Assembly (NCBI RefSeq): GCF_900091595.1
Contig: NZ_FMCW01000006.1
Coordinates: 124,001-188,000, forward strand
Source of the DNA: Micromonospora haikouensis
GTDB taxonomy: Bacteria; Actinomycetota; Actinomycetes; Mycobacteriales; Micromonosporaceae
Length of the DNA: 64,000 bases
Reading direction: 5' to 3'
The first letter of the stretch is position 1, and the number at the start of each line of letters is the position of its first letter. The translations under genes and the position numbers were made by a program. The notes under the pieces are model-generated. The model was not told where the DNA came from and ran no database searches. It saw nothing but the letters and a program-made list of their open reading frames with translations. Positions 1 through 10,327 of this stretch are shown here, one piece after another.

Positions 1-5
1 CGCCG

Positions 6-995
6 TCAGCGCACGACCAGCAGGTGCTCGCCGCGCGGCAGCAGCTCGCCGATCACCGTGGCCCCCGGCAGCTCCCCGGCGACCAGCAGCCCGCCCGAGG
101 TCTGCGCGTCGGCCAGCAGCAGCCGCTCCCCCTCGTCGGCGCCGCCGAAGTCGGTCCAGGGCGTCACCCAGTCCAGGTTGCGCCGGGTGCCGCCGCTGAC
201 GTACCCGTCGCGCAGCGCCTCCCGCGCGCCCGGCAGGTAGGGCACCCGGGCCGCGTCGATCGCCACCGTGAGCCGGCTGGCCCGGGCCAGCTTCGAGGCG
301 TGCCCCAGCAGCCCGAACCCGGTCACGTCGGTGCCGCACCGGATGCCGGCGGCGACCGCCGCCCGGGCCGCGTCCCGGTTCAGCGCCGCCATCGAGGCGA
401 CCGCCTCGGCGAACCGCTCGCCGGTGGCCTTGTGCCGGCTGTTGAGCACCCCGACGCCGAGCGGCTTGGTCAGCGACAGCGGCAGCCCGGCCCGCCCGGC
501 GTCGAGGGTGATCAGCTCCTCGGGCCGGACCACGCCGGTGACCGCGAGCCCGTACTTCGGGCCGTCGTCGTCGACGCTGTGCCCGCCGGCCAGGTGGCAG
601 CCGGCCTCCCGGGCCACGTCCTGGCCGCCGCGCAGCACCTCCCGGGCCAGCTCCAGCGGCAGCCGCTCGCGCGGCCAGCAGAGCAGGTTGAGCGCGACGA
701 GCGGCGTGCCGCCCATGGCGTACACGTCGGAGAGCGCGTTGGCGGCGGCGATGCGCCCCCAGTCGTAGGCGTCGTCGACGACCGGGGTGAAGAAGTCGGC
801 GGTGGTCACCAGGCCGGTGCGCTCGTCGAGGCGGACCACCGCGGCGTCGTCGCCGTTCTCCAGCCCGACCAGCAGGTCGGCCGTGCCGCTGGCCGGGCCG
901 AGGCCGGCGACCATCGCCTCCAGCTCCCCGGGCGGGATCTTGCACGCGCAGCCGCCGCCGCGGGCGTAGTCGGTCAGGCGAACCGGCTCGGTCAT
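6..995 (-). CDS. selD: Selenide, water dikinase (SelD)
   Basis: SelD makes selenophosphate from selenide and ATP, the selenium donor for selenocysteine and selenouridine synthesis. The 329-residue protein has the N-terminal glycine-rich loop GGGCACK with Cys16 and Lys19, the positions of the catalytic Cys/Lys pair, so this is a cysteine rather than a selenocysteine form. GDDAAV, GGHS and TSGGLL motifs follow as in the AIRS/SelD fold. I chose the ATG at 995 because the upstream extension to 1124 is not conserved-looking and the family begins just before this loop. The stop lies six bases into the window, so any selA/selB partner would be further left, outside it. I found no tRNA-Sec in the flanking 200 bases. 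Identification is secure; the downstream use of selenium is not shown here. Confidence 0.93.
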   Translation of the reverse strand: MTEPVRLTDYARGGGCACKIPPGELEAMVAGLGPASGTADLLVGLENGDDAAVVRLDERTGLVTTADFFTPVVDDAYDWGRIAAANALSDVYAMGGTPLVALNLLCWPRERLPLELAREVLRGGQDVAREAGCHLAGGHSVDDDGPKYGLAVTGVVRPEELITLDAGRAGLPLSLTKPLGVGVLNSRHKATGERFAEAVASMAALNRDAARAAVAAGIRCGTDVTGFGLLGHASKLARASRLTVAIDAARVPYLPGAREALRDGYVSGGTRRNLDWVTPWTDFGGADEGERLLLADAQTSGGLLVAGELPGATVIGELLPRGEHLLVVR

Positions 996-1198
996 CCCCC
1001 CATGATCGCCTCGATCCGGCCCCGCCGCCAGCCGAACGGGCCGGTCGGGGACGGATACCGGACTCCCGGCGCGGATCGTTACCGGTGTTACCGCACCGTG
1101 ACCAGATGAGTGGCGATCCGCCATGTCGGCCCGCCTACAGTGGCCGGACCGGGGGTCATCCGACCCAGACGTACGTGACGACAGGGACGGTGGACGAC

Positions 1199-1945
1199 GT
1201 GACGACGGCCGAACCGCTCATCGTGCTGGACGGGGTCAACAAGCACTTCGGGCCGCTGCACGTGCTGCAGGACGTCTCGCTCTCGGTCGGCCGGGGCGAG
1301 GTCGTCGTCGTGATCGGACCGTCGGGCTCGGGCAAGTCGACGCTGTGCCGGGCGATCAACCGGTTGGAGCCGATCAGCTCCGGCACCATCACCTTCGACG
1401 GCACCCCGCTGCCCGCCGAGGGCAAGGCGCTGGCCCGGCTGCGCAGTGAGGTCGGCATGGTGTTCCAGTCGTTCAACCTCTTCGCGCACAAGACGATCCT
1501 GGAGAACGTCACGCTCGGCCCCGTCAAGGTCCGCAAGGAGAAGCCGGCCGCCGCACGCGAGCGCGGGCTGGCCCTGCTGGACCGGGTCGGCATCGCCAAC
1601 CAGGCCGACAAGTATCCTGCCCAGCTCTCCGGCGGCCAGCAGCAGCGGGCGGCGATCGCCCGCGCGCTGGCCATGCAGCCCAAGGCGATGCTGTTCGACG
1701 AGCCCACCAGCGCGCTCGACCCGGAGATGGTCGGCGAGGTGCTGGAGGTGATGACCTCCCTGGCCCGCGACGGCATGACCATGGTCGTGGTCACCCACGA
1801 GATGGGCTTCGCCCGGCACGCGGCCAACCGGGTCATCTTCATGGCCGACGGCCAGCTCGTCGAGGACGCTCCCCCGGCCGAGTTCTTCGCCAACCCGCGC
1901 AGCGAGCGCGCCAAGGACTTCCTGTCGAAGATCCTGACGCACTAG
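1199..1945 (+). CDS. gluA: Glutamate-type ABC transporter ATP-binding protein
   Basis: This is the ATPase of a polar amino acid importer and powers uptake through the two permeases encoded downstream. The 248-residue protein shows Walker [10 protein letters not shown] (about residues 40-48), the Q-loop VFQSFNLF, the ABC signature LSGGQQQR, Walker B with DEPTSALDP, and the switch His in VVTHEMGF. The GTG at 1199 is preferred: it follows a purine-rich AGGGACGG and sits just before the conserved start, while an in-frame GTG at 1190 is too close to that site. It is the first gene of gluABCD. A direct repeat GTTACCG lies about 110 bases upstream, in the selD-gluA gap, and could be part of the promoter. 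Family and role are certain; glutamate rather than another polar amino acid is inferred from operon similarity to Corynebacterium gluABCD. Confidence 0.95.
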   Translation: MTTAEPLIVLDGVNKHFGPLHVLQDVSLSVGRGEVVVVIGPSGSGKSTLCRAINRLEPISSGTITFDGTPLPAEGKALARLRSEVGMVFQSFNLFAHKTILENVTLGPVKVRKEKPAAARERGLALLDRVGIANQADKYPAQLSGGQQQRAAIARALAMQPKAMLFDEPTSALDPEMVGEVLEVMTSLARDGMTMVVVTHEMGFARHAANRVIFMADGQLVEDAPPAEFFANPRSERAKDFLSKILTH

Positions 1946-2003
1946 GCGTCCGTCCGTGGAGCGCGTCGTCCCCCGGCGGGCTCCGTCGAAGAAGGAGAGA
2001 AGT

Positions 2004-2939
2004 ATGCGTATGAAGCGCGTGGCGGCCGTCGCCATGATGGCCTCGCTCGCCCTGTCGGCTGCGGCCTGCGGCAAGGAGGGCACCCCGGCACCGAGCGGCG
2101 GCGGCAACGCCTCCGGCGGCGCCCAGGGCGACACCTGCACGACCTCGGGCGCGACGTTCACCCCGAAGGCGGACGCCACCGTCGCGGGCAGCCCCACCTT
2201 CGACAAGATCAAGTCCGCCGGCACGGTCACCGTGGGCGTCAAGTTCGACCAGCCGAACCTCGGCTACAAGGACGCCCAGGGCAAGCGGTGCGGCTTCGAC
2301 ATCGAGATCGCCCAGTACATCGCCAGCACCCTCGGCGTGGATCCGGCGAAGATCGAGTACAAGGAGATCGCGTCGGCCAACCGGGAGACCGCGATCAAGG
2401 GCGGCGAGATCGACTACTACGTCGGCACCTACTCGATCACCGACAAGCGCAAGAACGACATCTCCTTCGCCGGTCCGTACTTCGTCGCCGGCCAGGACCT
2501 GCTGGTGCGCAAGGACGAGACGGCGATCACCGGCAAGGACACCCTCAAGGGCAAGAAGGTCTGCTCGGCCACCGGCTCCACCCCGATCCAGAAGGTCCGC
2601 GACGAGGGCCTGACCGAGCCGGAGAACATCGTCGAGTTCAAGACCTACTCCGAGTGTGTCTCGCAGCTGCTCGACAAGAAGGTCGACGCCGTCACCACCG
2701 ACGACGCCATCCTCAAGGGCTACGCCGCGCAGAACCCCGACGAGCTCAAGGTCGTCGGCCAGCCGTTCAGCACGGAGAAGTACGGCATCGGCCTGCCGAA
2801 GGACGACAAGGCCCTGCGCGACTACGTCAACGACCAGATCGAGGCTGCGGCCAAGGACGGCACCTGGCAGAAGATCTACGACGGCACGCTGGGCAGGTCG
2901 GGTTCGGCGGGCAGCCCGCCGGCGCTCGAGCGCTACTGA
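2004..2939 (+). CDS. gluB: Glutamate-type ABC transporter substrate-binding lipoprotein
   Basis: This extracytoplasmic solute-binding protein captures the amino acid and hands it to the permeases. The 311-residue product starts MRMKRV, has a short hydrophobic signal and a lipobox ending at Cys22 (SAAAC), then a low-complexity Gly/Ser/Pro linker, so it should be lipid-anchored outside the membrane. The rest reads as a SBP_bac_3 fold, with KIKSAGTVTVGVKFDQPNLG at the N-terminal lobe and a C-terminal DGTWQKIYDGTLG. The ATG at 2004 is preceded by a strong GAAGGAGAGAAG ribosome site. It lies 58 bases after gluA and 77 bases before gluC. The gap to gluC holds a stable hairpin, which would fit higher expression of the binding protein than of the permeases. 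Confidence 0.95.
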   Translation: MRMKRVAAVAMMASLALSAAACGKEGTPAPSGGGNASGGAQGDTCTTSGATFTPKADATVAGSPTFDKIKSAGTVTVGVKFDQPNLGYKDAQGKRCGFDIEIAQYIASTLGVDPAKIEYKEIASANRETAIKGGEIDYYVGTYSITDKRKNDISFAGPYFVAGQDLLVRKDETAITGKDTLKGKKVCSATGSTPIQKVRDEGLTEPENIVEFKTYSECVSQLLDKKVDAVTTDDAILKGYAAQNPDELKVVGQPFSTEKYGIGLPKDDKALRDYVNDQIEAAAKDGTWQKIYDGTLGRSGSAGSPPALERY

Positions 2940-2962
2940 CCGTCGGTTCACCACGTGACGCG

Positions 2963-2992
2963 GTGCCGGGCGGGGTCCCTCCCGCTCGGCAC
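2963..2992 (+). promoter_or_regulatory. Intercistronic hairpin between gluB and gluC
   Basis: Twelve-base-pair stem (2963-2974 with 2981-2992, one G-U pair) and a 6-base loop, sitting 24 bases after the gluB stop and 25 before the gluC start. There is no T-run, so mRNA stabilisation or partial attenuation is more likely than full termination. Confidence 0.6.
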
Positions 2993-3016
2993 CCGCCCGA
3001 GGACTGAGAGCGAGGC

Positions 3017-3673
3017 ATGGGCGAGTTCCTCCGTGTCCTGACGGACAACTGGACCCTGTACCGGGAAGGGTTCACCAACACCGTTCAGCTGTTCCTGATC
3101 GCCGCGGTCGGCAGCCTCGTCCTCGGCACCCTCCTCGGCGCGATGCGGGTCTCCCCCGTGCCGGCGCTGCGGGCGTTCGGCGCGACGTACGTCAACATCG
3201 TCCGCAACACCCCGCTGACCCTGGTCTTCGCGTTCCTGGTCTTCGCCGTGCCGAAGCTGGACGTGAACATCGACTACTTTCCCAGCGCCTGCATCGCGCT
3301 GACCGTCTACACCGCCGCGTTCGTCTGCGAGGTCATCCGCTCCGGCGTCAACACGGTCGGCACCGGGCAGGCCGAGGCGGCCCGCGCGCTGGGCATGAGC
3401 TTCGCCCAGGTGCTGACCCTGATCGTGCTGCCGCAGGCGCTGCGGGCGATGGTGCCGCCGATGATGAGCGTGTTCATCGCGATGCTGAAGAACACCACGA
3501 TCGCCGCCGGATTCTCGGTGCTGGAGGCCGGCGCGATCCCCGCCTACATGGCAGAGCGCGGCGAGCCGCAGTTCGCCGTGCTGCTCTGGATCACCATCGG
3601 CTTCCTCATCCTGATCCTGCCGCTGGTGGCGCTCCAGCGGTTCCTCGAGCGCAAGTGGAGGGTCGCCCGGTGA
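3017..3673 (+). CDS. gluC: Glutamate-type ABC transporter permease 1
   Basis: This is an integral membrane permease of the HisM/GlnP family, 218 residues with about five transmembrane segments. The cytoplasmic EAA loop reads GQAEAARALGMSFAQ, followed by VLPQALRAMVPPMM, the expected site of contact with the GluA ATPase. The ATG at 3017 has GAGAGCGAGG just upstream. Its TGA stop overlaps the GTG start of gluD (GTGA at 3670-3673), so the two permeases are probably made in equal amounts by coupled translation and work as a heterodimer. Confidence 0.93.
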   Translation: MGEFLRVLTDNWTLYREGFTNTVQLFLIAAVGSLVLGTLLGAMRVSPVPALRAFGATYVNIVRNTPLTLVFAFLVFAVPKLDVNIDYFPSACIALTVYTAAFVCEVIRSGVNTVGTGQAEAARALGMSFAQVLTLIVLPQALRAMVPPMMSVFIAMLKNTTIAAGFSVLEAGAIPAYMAERGEPQFAVLLWITIGFLILILPLVALQRFLERKWRVAR

Positions 3674-4542
3674 GTCAGGCCTCGGTTCTCTACGACCTGC
3701 CCGGGCCGAAGGCCCGACGGCGCAACGCGATCCTCGGCGTCGCCTCGATCGCCGGCATCGTCGCGCTGCTCGCGTACATCGGCTGGAAGTTCTACGAGAC
3801 GGGCCAGTTCGAGGCCCGCAAGTGGGAGCAGTTCGAATACGCCGCCGTGCAGCGCGAACTCCTCGCCGGGCTGTGGGCCACCCTCAAGGCCGCCGGCATC
3901 GCCGCCGTGCTGGCCCTGCTGTTCGGCGCCGTCTTCGCCAGCGCCCGGCTCAGCGACAAGTGGGTGCTGCGGGCGCCGGCCAGCTTCGTGGTCGAGCTGT
4001 TCCGGGCCATCCCGCTGCTGATCCTGATCTTCTTCGGCTACTACGTGCCGTTGCAGTACGGCTGGTCGATCGACAAGCTGTGGGCCCTGGTCATCGGCCT
4101 CGTGCTCTACAACGGCTCGGTGCTGGCGGAGATCTTCCGGGCCGGCATCAACGCCGTGCCCTACGGCCAGACCGAGGGCGCGTACGCGATCGGCCTGCGC
4201 AAGAACCAGGTGCTGCGGCTGATCCTGCTGCCGCAGGCGTTCCGCTCGATGCTGCCGGCGATCGTCAGCCAGCTCGTCGTGCTGCTCAAGGACACCGCGC
4301 TCGGGTTCATCATCACCTACCCGGAGCTGCTCTTCGTCGGCAAGCAGATCGGCGGCCGGCTGGCCTTCGGGCTGCCCTACGTGCCGACGTACCTGATCGT
4401 CGCGGCGATCTACATCGCCATCTGCGGGCTGCTGTCGATCTTCGCGTGGTGGCTGCAGAAGCAGTTGGGGCGGATGCCGCGCACGGCCGCGAAGGTGCTG
4501 CCGGCCCAGGACGCCGGCGAGGACGCCGCCCGGATGGTCTGA
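3670..4542 (+). CDS. gluD: Glutamate-type ABC transporter permease 2
   Basis: This is the second permease of the importer, 290 residues. It has a longer N-terminal part with a transmembrane helix around residues 22-40 (ILGVASIAGIVALLAY) and then the standard permease core. The EAA loop GQTEGAYAIGLRKNQ is followed by ILLPQAFRSMLPAIVSQL. The GTG at 3670 overlaps the gluC stop. The gene closes the operon and is followed 24 bases later by a very strong hairpin. The C-terminal tail, after the last helix, is polar and cytoplasmic. Confidence 0.93.
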   Translation: MSQASVLYDLPGPKARRRNAILGVASIAGIVALLAYIGWKFYETGQFEARKWEQFEYAAVQRELLAGLWATLKAAGIAAVLALLFGAVFASARLSDKWVLRAPASFVVELFRAIPLLILIFFGYYVPLQYGWSIDKLWALVIGLVLYNGSVLAEIFRAGINAVPYGQTEGAYAIGLRKNQVLRLILLPQAFRSMLPAIVSQLVVLLKDTALGFIITYPELLFVGKQIGGRLAFGLPYVPTYLIVAAIYIAICGLLSIFAWWLQKQLGRMPRTAAKVLPAQDAGEDAARMV

Positions 4543-4566
4543 CCCTGCCCCCGCTCCACTCCGTTT

Positions 4567-4612
4567 CGCCGAGGTGGCGGTATCCCGGACCTGGGATACC
4601 GCCACCTCGGCG
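4567..4612. terminator. Bidirectional terminator between gluD and rny
   Basis: A perfect 20-base-pair stem (4567-4586 with 4593-4612) and a 6-base loop, midway between the convergent ends of gluD and rny. It lacks a T-run, as is common in high-GC actinobacteria. The symmetry suits both directions. Confidence 0.85.
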
Positions 4613-4643
4613 CCATGGTGCGGCGGGACCGGCGGACGGAGGC

Positions 4644-6410
4644 TCAGCGGGCGATCTCGGTGACCCGGGACTCGCGGACCACGGTCACCCGGATCTGCCC
4701 CGGGTAGGTCAGCTCCTCCTCGATCTGCTTGGCCACGTCCCGGGCCAGCACCGCCGCGCCGATGTCGTCGACGTCGTCGGGCTTGACCATCACCCGGATC
4801 TCCCGGCCCGCCTGCATGGCGAAGACCTTCTCCACGCCGAGCTTCCCGGCCGCGATCTCCTCGATCCGCTCCAGCCGCTTGACGTACGCCTCAAGGCTCT
4901 CCCGCCGCGCCCCCGGCCGCCCGCCGGAGCAGGCGTCGGACGCCTGGGTGAGCACGGCCTCGATGGTCTGCGGCGGCACCTCGTTGTGGTGCGCCTCGAT
5001 CGCGTGGACGACGTCCTCGCTCTCGCCGTACTTGCGGGCCAGGTCGGCGCCGATGATGGCGTGGCTGCCCTCCACCTCGTGGGTGAGCGCCTTGCCGATG
5101 TCGTGCAGGAACGCCGACCGCTTGATGGTCGGCACGTCCAGCCGCAGTTCGGCGGCCATGATCCCGGCGATGTGCGCGGTCTCCACGAGGTGCTTGAGCA
5201 CGTTCTGCCCGTACGAGGTGCGGTAGCGCAGCCGCCCGAGCAGGCTCACCAGCTCGGGGTGGATCTCGGTGATGCCGACCTCGACGAGGGCGTCCTCGGC
5301 GGCCCGGTGGCAGAGCTGCTCCACCTCCTGCCGGGCCAGGTCGTAGACCTCCTCGATCCGGTGCGGGTGGATCCGGCCGTCGAGCACCAGCTTCTCCAGC
5401 GTCAACCGGCCGACCTCGCGGCGCACCGGGTCGAAGCAGGACAGCAGCACGGCCTCCGGGGTGTCGTCGATGATCAGGTTGACCCCGGTGACCGACTCGA
5501 AGGCGCGGATGTTGCGCCCCTCCCGGCCGATGATCCGCCCCTTCATCTCGTCGCCGGGCAGGTGCAGGACGCTGACGACGCTCTCCGCGGTCTGCTCGCT
5601 GGCCACCCGCTGGATGGCGTCCACCACGATGTGCCGGGCGCGCTGTTCGGCGGTGTTGCGGGCGTCGGACTCGATGTCCCGCACCAGCAGGGCGGCCTCC
5701 CGCTTCGCCTGGGTCTCGATCACCTCGATCAGCTCGGCGCGGGCCGCGTCGGCGGTGAGCCCCGCGATGCGCTCCAGCTCGCGGCGGCGCTGCTCCTCCG
5801 CCTCGGCGACGGCCTGCTCGCGCTCGGCCAGCGCGGACTCGCGGGCGGCGAGGGCGGCGCTGGCGGCGGTGAGCTGCCGCTCCCGGTCGGCCAGCCGCTC
5901 CACCTCCTCGGTGTGCAGGCGCTCCCGCTCGTCCATCCGGGCGGCCCGCCGTTCCACCTCGGCGGCCTGCTCCCGGGTGGTCGCGGCGAGCACCGCGACC
6001 TCGCGTTCCCCGCTGCGGCGGGCCGCCGTGCGCAACTGCTCGGCGTCGGCCTCGGCCTGCTTGTGGGCCCGCTCCAGGACGGTGTCGGCCTCCGCCCGGG
6101 CGTCGTCGAGCACGCGGCGGGCCTCGGCCCGGGCCGCCTTCGCCTCGGCCTTCGCGGCGGCGGCCTCGGCGCGCGCCGCCGACGCGGCGGACTTGGCCAC
6201 GTCGATGGTGCTGTTCACCTCGTCGGCGGCGGTGCGCAGGGCGGCCAGCGACTGCTCCTGGCGGTCCTTCTCGGCGATGTAGGCCGGGTCCTCCGGGCGG
6301 GGTGCCGCGCTGAGCCGGCGCATCGTCCGCACGCCCACCAGCACCGCGCCGACCACGACCAGGACGAGGAGCAGCACCACCCCGAGGAGGACGGCGTCGA
6401 AGGCGTTCAC
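4644..6410 (-). CDS. rny: Ribonuclease Y (RNase Y)
   Basis: RNase Y is a membrane-anchored endoribonuclease that starts mRNA decay. The 588-residue protein has an N-terminal transmembrane helix (about residues 6-28, LLGVVLLLVLVVVGAVLVG), a long charged Ala/Glu/Arg-rich coiled coil of about 230 residues, a KH domain containing IGREGRNIRAFE, and an HD domain with the metal-binding HDIGKAL and an AHHNEV histidine pair. The C-terminal ARDVAKQIEEELTYPGQI is typical of the family. The GTG at 6410 is chosen because it precedes the membrane helix and overlaps (GTGA) the stop of a possible 45-codon ORF with its own ribosome site. It is convergent with gluABCD. Confidence 0.92.
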   Translation of the reverse strand: MNAFDAVLLGVVLLLVLVVVGAVLVGVRTMRRLSAAPRPEDPAYIAEKDRQEQSLAALRTAADEVNSTIDVAKSAASAARAEAAAAKAEAKAARAEARRVLDDARAEADTVLERAHKQAEADAEQLRTAARRSGEREVAVLAATTREQAAEVERRAARMDERERLHTEEVERLADRERQLTAASAALAARESALAEREQAVAEAEEQRRRELERIAGLTADAARAELIEVIETQAKREAALLVRDIESDARNTAEQRARHIVVDAIQRVASEQTAESVVSVLHLPGDEMKGRIIGREGRNIRAFESVTGVNLIIDDTPEAVLLSCFDPVRREVGRLTLEKLVLDGRIHPHRIEEVYDLARQEVEQLCHRAAEDALVEVGITEIHPELVSLLGRLRYRTSYGQNVLKHLVETAHIAGIMAAELRLDVPTIKRSAFLHDIGKALTHEVEGSHAIIGADLARKYGESEDVVHAIEAHHNEVPPQTIEAVLTQASDACSGGRPGARRESLEAYVKRLERIEEIAAGKLGVEKVFAMQAGREIRVMVKPDDVDDIGAAVLARDVAKQIEEELTYPGQIRVTVVRESRVTEIAR

Positions 6411-6544
6411 GGCCGCGTCCCCGCGCCGGACCGGGACTGCGCCGCCCGTGCACCGTTGTTGGCCATCGCCCGTGCGCCACGGCGTGCGCCGTCGCCGACC
6501 GCCGTCCCGCCGGGACCACCCGTGGACCTCTGCCGCCCCGCCAT
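6407..6544 (-). CDS. Possible small basic protein coupled to rny
   Basis: I do not recognise this 45-residue ORF. It starts at the ATG at 6544 behind GGGGAGGCGGCC, a good ribosome-binding site, and its TGA overlaps the GTG of rny, the geometry of translational coupling. The product is rich in Gly, Ala and Arg, has no hydrophobic segment, and contains MAGRQRSTGG at its start. It could be a real small protein, a leader that controls rny translation, or chance in high-GC DNA. The ribosome site and the exact stop/start overlap are the only support. Confidence 0.35.
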   Translation of the reverse strand: MAGRQRSTGGPGGTAVGDGARRGARAMANNGARAAQSRSGAGTRP

Positions 6545-6894
6545 GGCCGCCTCCCCTGAACGTCGGCGCCGCAGTGAGCGTGCCGGGTGGGCACGTGCGC
6601 TGCGGCTCTGAGACGCCCGACCTGAGCGACTGGCCGTGGGTAGCTTTCCGCCGACGGTGCCCACGGGGCATCGCCGACGGCCGGGTGCAGTTGTCGTGCC
6701 GGCCCCGGACCGGCCTGTCCGGAGCTGACACCGCAGGCCGGCGAGCCGGCCAAAGTGATGCTGTTCTGTTACGCGATCTATGTTGTGCGCTTTGCTTGCG
6801 CTTGGTCGGGCAATGTGAGCCTGTATGGCGAGGCTAGGTCTCCGGGTGCCGTCTGGTCAAGGACTCATGATCAAACCCCCCGAACGGAGAGAAG

Positions 6895-6972
6895 TTGACG
6901 AGTCACCCAACGCTGATGGCACGCCGGACACGACCGGACAAAGAAGACCGGATCCGGCGGGCGCCGTCGTAA
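6895..6972 (+). CDS. Possible 25-codon peptide with strong ribosome site
   Basis: A TTG start at 6895 follows CGGAGAGAAG directly upstream and opens a 25-codon frame ending in TAA at 6970-6972. The peptide is basic and hydrophilic, with MARRTRPDKEDRIRRAPS at its end. It is not one I can assign to a family. It lies downstream of an AT-richer patch and points toward recX. Treat it as a candidate only: the ribosome site is the sole evidence, and a second ATG frame at 6867 overlaps it. Confidence 0.28.
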   Translation: MTSHPTLMARRTRPDKEDRIRRAPS

Positions 6973-7023
6973 TCGTCGGCACCCCTCGGCCGGGCCGCAC
7001 CGGCGTGCTCACCCGGCCGGGCG

Positions 7024-7045
7024 GGTGGGCGGCGGCTCGCCCACC
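7024..7045 (-). terminator. Hairpin after recX
   Basis: An 8-base-pair stem (7024-7031 with 7038-7045) and a 6-base loop, 25 bases beyond the recX stop. It is a plausible end for the recA-recX transcript. Confidence 0.5.
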
Positions 7046-7069
7046 GACCGGGCGCCTCGGCCCGGCCGC

Positions 7070-7789
7070 TCAGTCGAGCGGGCGCGTGTCCGGGGTGAGG
7101 TCGCCCTCCGCGTCGGCGAGCGCGTCGGCGTCGATGCCGTCGGCGAACTCGGCCGCCTCGGCGCTCTGCGCGGCGAGCGCGTCCTTCACCGCCCGGATCG
7201 CCACCCCCGGCGGGTAGCCCTTGCGGGCGAGCATGCCGACGAGGCGACGGAAGACGGCGTCCGGCTCCCCCCGGGCCGTACGCAGCTTCCGGTCGACCAG
7301 CGCCCGGGCCGTCTCGGCCTCGGTCTCCTCATCCAGCTCGTCGAGGGCCTCGCTGGCCACCTCGCCGTCCACGCCCCGCCGCCGCAGCTCGTTGGCGAGA
7401 GCCCGGCGGGCCAGCCCCCGGCCGGCGTGCCGGCTGGAAACCCAGGCGCGGGCGAACGCGGCGTCGTCGATGATGCCGACCTCGTCGTACCGGTCGAGAA
7501 CTCCGGCGGACACCTCCTCGGAGATCCCCCGCTTGGCCAGCGCGGCGGCCAACTCGGCCCGGGTGCGCGGACGCACGGCGAGCTGACGCAGGCAGATCTC
7601 CCGGGCCAGCTCCGCCTCGTCACGTGGAGCCTCGCTGCCCCGCGCGACCTCGGCCCCGGCCTCCGGGGTAATCGCCCCGCCGGAGGAGCCGCGCCGGCCG
7701 CGCCGGGGACGGGGCGAACCGTCGGCGTCACCCGCGCGGGGCGGGCTGGCATCCCAGCCCCGCCCCGTGCGGGCGCGTCGTCCTGTCAC
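7070..7789 (-). CDS. recX: Regulatory protein RecX
   Basis: RecX binds RecA filaments and limits recombinase activity. The 239-residue protein has a variable, Gly/Arg-rich N-terminal region of about 60 residues and then three-helix RecX repeats, seen as RTRAELAAALAKRGI, YDEVGIIDDAAFARAW and ANELRRRGVDGEVASEAL. It ends in an acidic tail. The GTG at 7789 lies 14 bases after the recA stop, so the two are co-transcribed, as in other actinobacteria. The ribosome site is weak, which fits translation partly coupled to recA. Confidence 0.9.
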   Translation of the reverse strand: MTGRRARTGRGWDASPPRAGDADGSPRPRRGRRGSSGGAITPEAGAEVARGSEAPRDEAELAREICLRQLAVRPRTRAELAAALAKRGISEEVSAGVLDRYDEVGIIDDAAFARAWVSSRHAGRGLARRALANELRRRGVDGEVASEALDELDEETEAETARALVDRKLRTARGEPDAVFRRLVGMLARKGYPPGVAIRAVKDALAAQSAEAAEFADGIDADALADAEGDLTPDTRPLD

Positions 7790-7803
7790 TGGTCAGCGGC
7801 CGG

Positions 7804-9942
<2,139 letters not shown>

Positions 9943-10043
9943 CGTTGCCACCCCTGCCTTCGCCGGCGTCTTTCCTGAGCTTCGCGTCACGCGGACACGC
10001 TAGGCGCTGGGTCCGACAGAAAACCAGCCGACGGGCCGCGAGC

Positions 10044-10070
10044 TGTGGACGAGCACCCCGCTGTGGACAA
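10044..10070 (-). promoter_or_regulatory. Two DnaA-box-like sites upstream of recA
   Basis: On the - strand, 10062-10070 reads TTGTCCACA, the actinobacterial DnaA-box consensus as I know it, and 10044-10052 reads TCGTCCACA, one mismatch away. They are in the same orientation, 18 bases apart, between the recA start and the SOS-like box. Function is inferred from sequence only. Confidence 0.5.
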
Positions 10071-10073
10071 TAG

Positions 10074-10089
10074 CCGAACAGGTGTACGA
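10074..10089 (-). promoter_or_regulatory. LexA/SOS box upstream of recA
   Basis: Read on the - strand, 10074-10089 is TCGTACACCTGTTCGG, one base off the GAAC-N4-GTTC core of the actinobacterial SOS box. It lies about 130 bases upstream of the recA start, where LexA control of recA is expected. Confidence 0.7.
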
Positions 10090-10126
10090 CTCGGCAAGCG
10101 ACACGCGGGAGGAGAGAAAAGGCTGC

Positions 10127-10327
10127 TCAGCGTAGTCGCGCGGGCACCCGGTCGGGGTATGCGGCGACCACCGCCCGCCACACGACGTGGGTCTGCTCAC
10201 CCGACCGGAGGGCCTGCTCGATGGTCCGCCCGCCGAGCTGGGACAGCACCTGGTCCGAGGCGATGCTGGCCGCGTACCCCGGGCCGAACGCCTCCTCCAG
10301 CCGGGCCCAGAAGTCGGTCAGCCGCAC
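10127..10327 (-). CDS. DUF3046 family protein
   Basis: This is a small actinobacterial protein of 66 residues with no known function, starting VRLTDFWARLEEAFG and ending HVVWRAVVAAYPDRVPARLR. It matches the DUF3046 family, which typically sits just upstream of recA in actinobacteria, as here. It is probably helical and cytoplasmic. The GTG at 10327 has GAGGA upstream and overlaps the end of the MFS gene by about 10 bases, so translation may be coupled to it. Co-occurrence with recA suggests, but does not show, a link to recombination. Confidence 0.85.
   Translation of the reverse strand: MRLTDFWARLEEAFGPGYAASIASDQVLSQLGGRTIEQALRSGEQTHVVWRAVVAAYPDRVPARLR

Larger units (their letters stand above)
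6545..7069. other. Intergenic region between rny and recX
   Basis: This stretch has no convincing long gene. Its centre (about 6755-6900) is markedly less GC-rich than the surroundings and holds a short candidate ORF at 6895-6972 on the + strand. Near its right end is a hairpin that can terminate recX. Promoter elements for rny (leftward) and for the short ORF (rightward) are expected here, but I found no clear -35/-10 pair. Confidence 0.5.

Noticed and set aside
996..1198. A tRNA-Sec gene beside selD
   Set aside because: No cloverleaf, T-loop or CCA-type end could be found on either strand.
3822..6611. A 929-codon ORF on the + strand across gluD and rny
   Set aside because: It is antisense or out of frame to two secure genes, has no family motif, and is a known artefact of high GC content.
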